Positions 57,428 through 64,000 of a DNA stretch of 64,000 nt are shown here, piece after piece. Under the pieces are notes generated by a model. The model worked only from the letters and a program-made list of their open reading frames with translations, searched no databases and was not told the origin of the DNA. The position numbers were made by a program, and so were the translations under genes. Positions within the stretch are counted from its first letter, which is position 1, and every line of letters begins with the position of its first letter. The stretch spans positions 1 through 64,000 of the forward strand of contig NZ_BAUC01000010.1 in the NCBI RefSeq assembly GCF_000474215.1, written 5' to 3'. The DNA is from Edwardsiella hoshinae NBRC 105699 = ATCC 33379. GTDB taxonomy: Bacteria; Pseudomonadota; Gammaproteobacteria; Enterobacterales; Enterobacteriaceae.

Positions 57428-57543
57428 AAAGCAAGTCTCCATTAAATCCGGTCAATTCCGGTGTGTGGGAAATGCTGCCACTGTTAGCGCTGGATGGAAA
57501 GAAACGGACGGCTTAATAAGCTATTTGCCCCCTTAATGCGCTA

Positions 57544-58137
57544 TCACGCCACCTTACCTTTCCTGCCTTGTGCTCCCTGATACCATCGGGCAACGGTGTC
57601 CTTGCTGAACATGACCGAATACCCTTGTTCGTGGGCTATTGCTGTAAGCATGTCGGCTGCTTTTGTCATGTTGGTAGCTACTGGAAGGCCGCATCGTTCC
57701 ATGAGGGCAGAAATAGCGATTTTTGAGGCAGAAGAAACGCGCTCGTTAGTTGCTCTTGTTTGCGTTTGAGATATTGGGGGAAATAATTTCTGGTGATCGA
57801 CATTTACCGCGTCTAAACGCTTTATTAGAGCCTTTCGGTTAACGTAATCAATAATAGAGCAGCTTACTGCGTCCCGATAAGCACAATCCCGTAACTCGTC
57901 TAGGATAAACTTTAGATCCAGTGGCTCTACTGGCTGAAACTCATCAAAGGGTAGGCAATTAAACGGCTTTCGATAAACCTTTAGCGGGGGAAATAACTCA
58001 CTGCCTTTTATCAAGCGATGCACGTAAGAAAAAGCATGAACGCGATCCATCAGCCCATTGTTAATAAGCGCTTCGATTAAATCCGTTATGCACACATATG
58101 CATAATCACAATGCTCAATAACAAATAACTCATCCAT
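57544..58137 (-). CDS. Hypothetical satellite protein
   Basis: 197 residues from CAT 58135-58137. The C-terminal 70 residues (ASKIAISALMERCGLPVATNMTKAADMLTAIAHEQGYSVMFSKDTVARWYQGAQGRK) resemble a DNA-binding or homeodomain-like module with the end YQGAQGRKGK; the N-terminal part is acidic. No named family recognised. It lies between integrase and AlpA, a place often held by accessory or cargo genes in P4-like elements. Confidence 0.7.
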   Translation of the reverse strand: MDELFVIEHCDYAYVCITDLIEALINNGLMDRVHAFSYVHRLIKGSELFPPLKVYRKPFNCLPFDEFQPVEPLDLKFILDELRDCAYRDAVSCSIIDYVNRKALIKRLDAVNVDHQKLFPPISQTQTRATNERVSSASKIAISALMERCGLPVATNMTKAADMLTAIAHEQGYSVMFSKDTVARWYQGAQGRKGKVA

Positions 58138-58285
58138 TCCCGCAGGACTCCTAGCGCTTTATGGTGAGGGGCGTCGGGATAAATTATACGTCTGTTTCCT
58201 CCTGTTTTATAGTTATTACTGTTGTTATATACAGTTGTCTGGCGGTGGTGATGGCACTGTAAATACATACAGCGCCATGCAGTTA

Positions 58286-59527
58286 CTACACCAGCCTAAT
58301 CCCCCGCGCACCTCTGGCAAGCATTACCCCTGTGGCTGCCGTTTCGACAAACTCACCCCACCAGCGCATAAGCACGGCGCGTTTTTCGAGATAGTTACTG
58401 CGGTTGTATGCCCGTCGCACTTCGTTCGTGTCAACGTGGGCTAAGGCAGCTTCGATCACATCAGGTTCGAATCCCTCTTCGTTGGCTGCGGTGCTAAATA
58501 TGGCGCGTAGCCCATGCGATACTAATACCCCCTTGTAGCCCATACGCTGTAGAGCTGCGTTTGCACTCCTGCTATTCATCGGGTATTTGGGATCTTTGAA
58601 ACTGGGGAAAACATAGTCTCTATGTCCGCTGATAGGCTTCATTTCATCCAGAACGGCAAGGGCTTGCTTACACAGAGGGATCGTGTGTTCTCGGCGCATC
58701 TTCATTCTGCCAGCGGGGATTGTCCATGTGTGTGCCGTCAGATCTATTTCATTCCATTTAGCCTCTGCGGCCTCGGCAGGGCGTGTAACGGTCAGTAGCT
58801 GCCATTCTATGAGAAGTCGTGTCTGTCGCTCTATTCTGGCAATAGACAGCGCATACATGAGATCTGGTAGCTGCTCTGGCCGAATGGTTGGCCTATGTTG
58901 CCTTGCAGGGGCTGGGAATGCCTTCCTGACGTTTGCGGCTGGGTTCGTTTCGATTAGCCCACTATTAGCGGCATAGTCCATCACTTCGTTGATGCGCTGC
59001 AAGACACGCCTCAAGACTTCGAGCCTGCCACGCTGCTTTAGAGGTTCTAACAGAACGACAAATCGCCGTGCTGTTAGCTCATGGATGGGAGTATTTCCGA
59101 TGTACGGGAACACATACTTTTCCAGTGACCGCCAGATATTTGCTGTCGTTTTTGGGGCAAGATGCAGGCTCCTTTTCATCTCGAACCAATCACCCGCCAC
59201 CTTGCCAAAAGTTGCCCCGCGCTTCTGGATCTCTGCCTCTCGCTGCTGCCTCTCGTAGTCTTGGGGATCGATACCTTGCGATATGAGCGCCCTATAGGAT
59301 GCTCTCCGCTTCCTAGCCTCTGCTAGTGATACATCACTCAATGCGCCAAGGCTTACCAGCGCTCGCCGCTTATCTGTTGGGCGGTAGTAGGAAAAACGCC
59401 AGATCTTCGAGCCGGATGGTTTTACCAGCAGGAACAGCCCGCCGCCGTCCTGCAAGCTGTACTCTTTTTCGGCTGGTTTGGCAGCCTTAATTTCTGTATT
59501 GGTAAGTGGGGTAGTTATGCGAGCCAT
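58286..59527 (-). CDS. int: P4-type tyrosine integrase
   Basis: 413 residues. N-terminal DUF4102 arm-binding domain (LTNTEIKAAKPAEKEYSLQDGGGLFLLVKPSGSKIW), a core-binding domain, and the catalytic domain with Arg in LLTVTRPAEAAEAKW, HGLRA (His-x-x-Arg) and the nucleophilic Tyr in AYNRSNYLEKRAVLM. It recombines attP with attB, here inside cdh. It starts 212 bp from attR, with arm-type sites in between, the usual layout. Confidence 0.95.
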   Translation of the reverse strand: MARITTPLTNTEIKAAKPAEKEYSLQDGGGLFLLVKPSGSKIWRFSYYRPTDKRRALVSLGALSDVSLAEARKRRASYRALISQGIDPQDYERQQREAEIQKRGATFGKVAGDWFEMKRSLHLAPKTTANIWRSLEKYVFPYIGNTPIHELTARRFVVLLEPLKQRGRLEVLRRVLQRINEVMDYAANSGLIETNPAANVRKAFPAPARQHRPTIRPEQLPDLMYALSIARIERQTRLLIEWQLLTVTRPAEAAEAKWNEIDLTAHTWTIPAGRMKMRREHTIPLCKQALAVLDEMKPISGHRDYVFPSFKDPKYPMNSRSANAALQRMGYKGVLVSHGLRAIFSTAANEEGFEPDVIEAALAHVDTNEVRRAYNRSNYLEKRAVLMRWWGEFVETAATGVMLARGARGIRLV

Positions 59528-59591
59528 TTTTAACGTTTTATCAGTGTGTTAAGTCGGTTTTAGCTATACGGCCTTAGCTATACAGCTCTAG

Positions 59592-59617
59592 CGTATAACT
59601 AAACGTATAGCTAAAAC
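59592..59617 (+). repeat. Right arm-type integrase site (26-bp repeat)
   Basis: CGTATAACTAAACGTATA followed by GCTAAAAC: 24 of 26 bases as at 49291-49316. Further inverted copies (AGCTATAC at 59562-59569 and 59577-59584) lie just left, between it and the integrase start. Confidence 0.75.
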
Positions 59618-59738
59618 TTCCGGCTGCAAACGGTCAACCCCGAATATTAGAGAATACTAAAAAATAAAATATCCATCATTTTCATTAATTTATACTTCAA
59701 ACAGGTTTTATCCGGTCTATTCCGAAAGACGATTACAA

Positions 59739-59757
59739 TACTACTGAAGGATCGCAA
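59739..59757. repeat. attR of the satellite
   Basis: TACTACTGAAG (59739-59749) then GATCGCAA, where the native Cdh frame (K D R N G) resumes. The identical core is only 11 bp long, and identity with attL then becomes partial. Confidence 0.85.
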
Positions 59758-60316
59758 CGGCGTCTTGCAATATCTCTTATTGCCCACCCGGCGTAACCGT
59801 GGCATCGACGATCCGCAACTCCTCAATCCCGCCACCCCCAACTACCTGGCGGCAGCCTGGTACAACCGTGACCTGCTCAGCCAACATTATGGTGCTATCA
59901 TTCCTGACCGTCACCTCTCGCTGACCGTCAACTCCCGTTACGGGCGCAGCCAAGATCAGCTGCACATTCACCTATCCTGTACTCGTCAGGCCATCGTCAC
60001 GCGCTTATGGCGCATCTATCCGACCCTAGACACCCAATGGCGACGAATTGAGGATATTGAAGGGAAACGCTACTGGGCTAGACGCCTAAGCAACGCGACA
60101 CTGGCGCGCACGAGCCCTTTTATTCTACTCGCCCAGCTCGCAGGTACGCCCGATGCGATGGCCGACTATGGGCTGGCGCTACTGCCAGCCCCGGATGGTC
60201 AATTGATCTTATTGGCGACCCGCCGCGCGCTATGGCGCGGCAACCTCGCCTCGATCGAGTCGATCCAAGATCACCGTTGCCCACAGCTTTATCCTCAGCG
60301 CGCAGGGACTCCCTAG
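59750..60316 (+). pseudogene. cdh: cdh 3' fragment (CDP-diacylglycerol pyrophosphatase)
   Basis: The frame resumes at GAT 59750 with DRNGVLQYLLLPTRRNRGID and continues through NYLAAAWYNRDLLSQHYGAIIPDRHLSL and SRSQDQLHIHLSC, where the H-x-H of the Cdh phosphatase site is seen. It ends at 60316 after 188 codons. The nearest in-frame start (TTG 59765) would lack the membrane anchor. It is convergent with pdeH two bases away, as in E. coli gene neighbourhoods. Confidence 0.92.
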
Positions 60317-60318
60317 TC

Positions 60319-61092
60319 CTAACCGGCGAAACGTTGCGGTAACAACGGTAATCGCTCGAATTGTAATGGGCGAGAGAGGTAGTAACCTTGAGCCGCACAA
60401 GCGTCGGAACGTTGTACCAGATGCCAGGCCTGGGCGTTCTCGACCCCCTCGACGATCACTCCGCGTGAATATTGGCGCATCATCGCCACCAGCGCCATAA
60501 ATAGCTCGGTGCCTTCGTGGGTTTGGCATAACAGTGCGAACACCGCACGGTCTAACTTCACAAACTCATAGCGCACATCGATCAGTGAGGAGAAATTGGC
60601 CAGGCCGCTACCGAAATCATCCAGCCACAGGCGATGGATCTCCGCCAGCCCGTGGATCGGCGCACTCCCCTGCACATGCTCCAAGACCTCGAAACGTAAG
60701 AAGGGTAACTGTTCGATTAAGGCTGCCGCCGCCGATTCCTTCTGTAAAGCATGCAAGACTTGCCCATCGACGTTAATCGAGACGAACAAGTCGCGCTGCC
60801 TGAGAAAATGGCGCCAGCGATATACCAGACGGATCTGCTCTATCAGCACTTGCAGGCGCAACGATAACGGAATATGGGCGAAATAGTGCTCCGGGGAGAG
60901 GGCGCGTTCAGGCTGAGTCGGGTGGACGATGCGGGTCAATAGCTCGATGGCTAAGGGACGACCACAGGTATAGTAAATCGGTTGGAAGGTGTATTCGCGC
61001 ACACAATCTTGCCAGTAAGCGCTTGTCGTCAAGTCGCTACGCAACGCGGGTGCCACTCCTGCGCTACCAGACACGATATTACCAATGTTCAT
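60319..61092 (-). CDS. pdeH: c-di-GMP phosphodiesterase PdeH (YhjH)
   Basis: 257 residues, an EAL domain only. The signature is AIELLTRI (ELL in place of EAL; the Glu is kept). Other catalytic motifs are SINVDGQVL, LRFEVLEHV, LDDFGSGLANFSSLI and IVEGVENAQAW, so all metal ligands appear present. It breaks down c-di-GMP and frees the flagellar motor from YcgR braking in E. coli. Length and the neighbour kdgK agree with PdeH. Confidence 0.93.
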   Translation of the reverse strand: MNIGNIVSGSAGVAPALRSDLTTSAYWQDCVREYTFQPIYYTCGRPLAIELLTRIVHPTQPERALSPEHYFAHIPLSLRLQVLIEQIRLVYRWRHFLRQRDLFVSINVDGQVLHALQKESAAAALIEQLPFLRFEVLEHVQGSAPIHGLAEIHRLWLDDFGSGLANFSSLIDVRYEFVKLDRAVFALLCQTHEGTELFMALVAMMRQYSRGVIVEGVENAQAWHLVQRSDACAAQGYYLSRPLQFERLPLLPQRFAG

Positions 61093-61246
61093 ACCTCTCC
61101 CATCCGTTCATGTCTGAATAACTCTCATCCTGTGCCCCAGCGACTGGCGTACTGCTCAGTTATCGGCATGTATGACAAAAGCTTTAACCGTCGCTCCTGA
61201 TCGCACGATTCTCCCTCTCATCGGTATTTTTAGATCCGAATCATAT

Positions 61247-61269
61247 AAAAACAGAACATTGTTTTATTT
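61247..61269 (+). promoter_or_regulatory. KdgR-type operator upstream of kdgK
   Basis: AAAACAGAACATTGTTTTAT, then TTT, is close to the KdgR consensus (AATGAAACATTGTTTTATTT in style) and lies about 75 bp before the kdgK start. KdgR represses pectin and hexuronate catabolic genes until KDG accumulates. Confidence 0.7.
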
Positions 61270-61340
61270 TTATTGACGAGGCTATTTCCCCTCGACAAAC
61301 TAAAGATCATTTTTCTCTGATTACCACGGGCTGACTTCCC

Positions 61341-62270
61341 ATGACGAGCGCAAAGATTGCCATTATTGGCGAATGCATGATTGAACTGTCCCAGAACGGC
61401 GCGGATCTGGCGCGCGGTTTCGGCGGCGATACCCTGAACACGGCCGTCTATCTGGCTCGTCAGGTGCCGGCCGAACGTCTGTCCGTCCACTACGTCACGG
61501 CGCTGGGGTGCGACACCTTCAGCGGTGAGATGATCGCGGCCTGGCAGCAAGAAGGCCTGGAAACCGATCTGATCCAACGCATGAGCGACAAGCTGCCTGG
61601 TCTGTATGTCATCGAGACCGATGCGCATGGGGAGCGCACCTTTTACTACTGGCGTAACGACGCCGCCGCCCGTTATTGGCTAAAAAGCGTCGAGGCTGAC
61701 GCCATCTGCGATCGCTTGGCCGAGTTCGACTATCTCTATCTCAGCGGCATCAGCTTGGCCATCTTGGACGATACCAGCCGCGCGCGCCTCATGCTGTTAC
61801 TGCAACGTTGCCGCGACAAGGGTGGCAAAGTGATCTTCGACAATAACTACCGCCCGCGCCTGTGGGCCGATGCCGAACAGGCGCGTATCGCCTATCGCGC
61901 CATGCTAGCCTGCACCGATATCGCCTTCCTGACGCTGGACGACGAAGATCTGTTGTGGGGTAAGCAATCACTGGATGCGGTACTGGAGCGTACTCACGCA
62001 CTGGGTGTCAGTGAAGTGGTGATCAAGCGCGGCGCCGACGCCTGTCTGGTTTCCATCGGCGCTCAGCGCGATGAGATCCCCGCGGTAAAACTGGCGCGTG
62101 AGCAAGTGGTGGATACTACCGCTGCTGGGGACTCCTTCAGCGCCGGCTATCTCGCCGTCCGACTCTTGGGAGGTGGGGTACACTCTGCCGCAGTCCGTGG
62201 TCATCTGACGGCCAGTACCGTCATCCAACATCGCGGCGCCATTATCCCGCGCGATGCCATGCCAGCCTGA
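61341..62270 (+). CDS. kdgK: 2-dehydro-3-deoxygluconokinase
   Basis: 309 residues (E. coli 309). PfkB-type carbohydrate kinase: IGECMIELSQNG, FGGDTLNTAVYLAR, FDNNYRPRLW, and the C-terminal signature VDTTAAGDSFSAGYLA with the catalytic Asp. It makes KDPG from KDG for the Entner-Doudoroff cleavage. It has its own KdgR-like operator and a terminator after it, so it is a single-gene unit between convergent yhjJ and divergent pdeH. Confidence 0.96.
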   Translation: MTSAKIAIIGECMIELSQNGADLARGFGGDTLNTAVYLARQVPAERLSVHYVTALGCDTFSGEMIAAWQQEGLETDLIQRMSDKLPGLYVIETDAHGERTFYYWRNDAAARYWLKSVEADAICDRLAEFDYLYLSGISLAILDDTSRARLMLLLQRCRDKGGKVIFDNNYRPRLWADAEQARIAYRAMLACTDIAFLTLDDEDLLWGKQSLDAVLERTHALGVSEVVIKRGADACLVSIGAQRDEIPAVKLAREQVVDTTAAGDSFSAGYLAVRLLGGGVHSAAVRGHLTASTVIQHRGAIIPRDAMPA

Positions 62271-62289
62271 CTCACACGGGACGAAGACG

Positions 62290-62315
62290 ATAACGCCGGC
62301 ATTTGCCGGCGTTAT
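62290..62315. terminator. Hairpin between kdgK and yhjJ
   Basis: ATAACGCCGGC / GCCGGCGTTAT, an 11-bp perfect stem, lies between convergent stops; it probably serves both genes although T-runs are weak. Confidence 0.7.
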
Positions 62316-62332
62316 GCATGCTGAGCGCTGAA

Positions 62333-63856
62333 TTACTGCGCAAGGGGTTGAGCGGGACTCTCCGCGGCGGCGGGGTGCGATGGCACCTCGGCCATCTCGG
62401 TGGCAACATTGGCATTACTCTCCTCACCAACTAGCCCCATGATCTGGTTATAGCTCTCCAACATCTTACCGACATTCTCCTCCGTCTCACCACGTGGCTG
62501 GCGCAATACCATCGCCGGTTCACGCGATAAGATGGCGTGCAGCTCCTGATTCAAATCATCCAGAGTCATGCCATTCAAGAACGCCTGACGCAGCTTCTGG
62601 TACGCCTCGGGCGCAATATCCACCACGCCGCTCTGCTGAGAGCGCAGACGCTGGCTCATCAGCACATCGGTGTTGGTACGCGCATAGGTCGCAAACAGGT
62701 GGCTCAACTGCTCGTGTTTCTGTGCCAACAGCAGCTCAAACTGCTGTTGACTCACACCACCGTTGCGCACCGCCGCCATCTTATCGGCGATGAAAGCCAA
62801 GGTCTTACTCAGCGTCGCCTGGGCGGTATCCAGATGGATCGCGCATTGCGAACGCTGGTATTGTACTTGGCAATTAAAGCTCAGATTAACCACATCCTTC
62901 AGGGCGCTGTTAGCCAACGCCTGTTGCAAGTGCCAGAACAGCACCTCGCGCGCCAGATCGCTCCTCCAGTAGCGTAACAACATCTGGGAGTCTCGGATCG
63001 GTTGCCACGGCGTATCCCAGATCAACGACAAGGTATCCTGTTTGGCGTCGTCAGTGATCAGGTTAAGGGGAGCCGCAGCCAACGCCGGCAGTGCCGGTAC
63101 GGTAGCCGGCGTTTCCCGCTTACCCGGTAATGAACCGAACGACTGATTGATCTGCTCACTCAACGCCCGGGCATCCACGTTACCGACCACATACAGTGTC
63201 ATCGCGTCTGGGGTATACCACTGGTGATAAAATTGCTTCAGTTGTGCCGCCGCTAATGGCAGCGTAACCGGCCGTCCCGGCTCGTGCCCCAAGAGGTTGG
63301 AGCCTTTCAGACGGTAACGCCACCATGCATCACCCGCCTCACGCGGTAAGGTTGCCACGCGTTTATCCTGCCCCTGCAACGCCGCCTCGACCGTTGTATC
63401 ATTAATCTCAAGATCCGCGGCGGTATTCGCCAACCAACGCAGGGCCTCTTTCAACAGCTCAGGACGGTTATTCGGCAAACTAAGGTTATAACTGGTGTAA
63501 TCATAGGAGGTGATCGCCACCGGCAGCGGATGCACCGGATCGATCGCCTGTTGCCAAAAGGCGAGTAACGCCGTGGCGCTAAACCCCTTACTATCCGCCA
63601 ACGCCAGGCGCGGCAGCAAAGCGGCATACCCGGTCTGTGGCGCGGACTCGGACAACGACCCGGTGTTAACGATCATTCGTAATTCAATACGATCGGATGG
63701 ACGTTGCGGAGTCGCCAGAATTTGCCAAGAGAAACCGTTCGCCAGTTTGCCTTCTTGCCATGCGGGGTCGGGCTGTAGCGTTTCAGAATGCACGCCAGTG
63801 CCAACCATGGCCAGCGCCAGCCCACCAATCATGAGACGCCATTTGGTGTATTGCAT
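62333..63856 (-). CDS. yhjJ: M16-like periplasmic protein YhjJ, catalytically dead in appearance
   Basis: 507 residues. Signal peptide MQYTKWRLMIGGLALAMVG with cleavage near VHS. Two M16 peptidase-like lobes follow: WQEGKLANGFSWQILATPQ...IELRMIVNTGS, then QFYHQWYTPDAMTLYVVGNVD. In active M16 enzymes HxxEH follows the first strand; here the place reads ETGYAALLPRLAL-like sequence (QTGYAALLPRLALADSKGF) with no such motif. E. coli YhjJ is likewise noncatalytic in appearance. Function unknown. Order pdeH-kdgK-yhjJ is conserved. Confidence 0.92.
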   Translation of the reverse strand: MQYTKWRLMIGGLALAMVGTGVHSETLQPDPAWQEGKLANGFSWQILATPQRPSDRIELRMIVNTGSLSESAPQTGYAALLPRLALADSKGFSATALLAFWQQAIDPVHPLPVAITSYDYTSYNLSLPNNRPELLKEALRWLANTAADLEINDTTVEAALQGQDKRVATLPREAGDAWWRYRLKGSNLLGHEPGRPVTLPLAAAQLKQFYHQWYTPDAMTLYVVGNVDARALSEQINQSFGSLPGKRETPATVPALPALAAAPLNLITDDAKQDTLSLIWDTPWQPIRDSQMLLRYWRSDLAREVLFWHLQQALANSALKDVVNLSFNCQVQYQRSQCAIHLDTAQATLSKTLAFIADKMAAVRNGGVSQQQFELLLAQKHEQLSHLFATYARTNTDVLMSQRLRSQQSGVVDIAPEAYQKLRQAFLNGMTLDDLNQELHAILSREPAMVLRQPRGETEENVGKMLESYNQIMGLVGEESNANVATEMAEVPSHPAAAESPAQPLAQ

Positions 63857-64000
63857 GTGAACCCCTACTTAAATCGGTCAAATACGTAACAGTAGCGTAT
63901 AAGTGCTGTTCCGTTAGACCACGGGAAACAGACAAAATCGCAAACGTTAGAAAAAATTCTACCTAGCAGAATAGATGGACTTATTATAGAGATGCCCCCG

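Larger units (their letters stand above)
49219..59749. mobile_element. P4-like integrated satellite (about 10.5 kb) inside cdh
   Basis: Bounded by an 11-bp direct repeat TACTACTGAAG at 49219-49229 and 59739-59749. Gene order from the right end: P4-type integrase, unknown, AlpA, Rha, leader ORF, RHH protein (opposite strand), Icd-like, three small overlapping genes, P4-type helicase, iterons, ssb, then a 2.7-kb left part with few genes. There are no capsid, tail or terminase genes, so it would need a helper or is a plasmid-phage-like replicating island. No resistance, toxin or defence cargo was recognised. Base composition is lower in GC than the flanking chromosome. Confidence 0.9.

Overview
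The window is a piece of an enterobacterial chromosome. Gene content and order follow the Enterobacterales ftsY-rsmD-yhhLMN, asd-ryhB, pitA-uspB-uspA-dtpB-rsmJ-prlC-rlmJ-gor and cdh-pdeH-kdgK-yhjJ blocks, rearranged relative to E. coli. The GC-rich coding style, the formate dehydrogenase block placed after yhhN, and divergence from E. coli suggest Edwardsiella or a close relative (family Hafniaceae). This is an inference from recollection, not from a database match.

Layout. 1-3.1 kb: 5' end of ftsY (with a 9-bp tandem repeat coding Glu-Gln-Ala), rsmD, yhhL, yhhM, a DUF1820 gene and yhhN. 3.1-10.8 kb: yiiM, fdhD and the respiratory formate dehydrogenase operon fdoGHI (selenocysteine UGA in fdoG) with fdhE. 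10.8-16 kb: yigL, pldB, asd, an orphan btsS pyruvate-sensor kinase, and the Fur-controlled small RNA RyhB with a near-perfect Fur box. 16-27.5 kb: mgtA with a long leader, pitA, a neurotransmitter:sodium symporter family gene, uspB, uspA, dtpB and gdhA. 27.5-37 kb: an OmpR/EnvZ-type two-component pair divergent from a sugar ABC transporter operon that ends in an FGGY kinase and a SIS-domain sugar-phosphate isomerase, a likely complete uptake-phosphorylate-isomerise pathway. 37-49 kb: rsmJ, prlC, a HIT-family gene broken by a 4-bp change in a GATA repeat, rlmJ, gor, a chemoreceptor, a small exported protein, ddlA, a LuxR-type and a LysR-type regulator.

49.2-59.75 kb: a 10.5-kb P4-like integrated satellite has inserted inside cdh (CDP-diacylglycerol pyrophosphatase) and split it into two in-frame pieces. 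It carries a P4-type integrase, AlpA, Rha, an Icd-like protein, an RHH (YlcI/YnfO) protein, a P4-type helicase, its own SSB and an iteron cluster that looks like the replication origin. No capsid, terminase or recognisable cargo genes are seen. Its left 3 kb is nearly gene-free and holds the least explained sequence of the window: a family of at least eight hairpins with different arms but a common loop and flank, two pairs of inverted repeats, and two vestigial copies of the SSB C-terminal tail.

59.75-64 kb: the 3' piece of cdh, pdeH (c-di-GMP phosphodiesterase), kdgK with a KdgR-type operator, and yhjJ, an M16-like periplasmic protein lacking the zinc motif.
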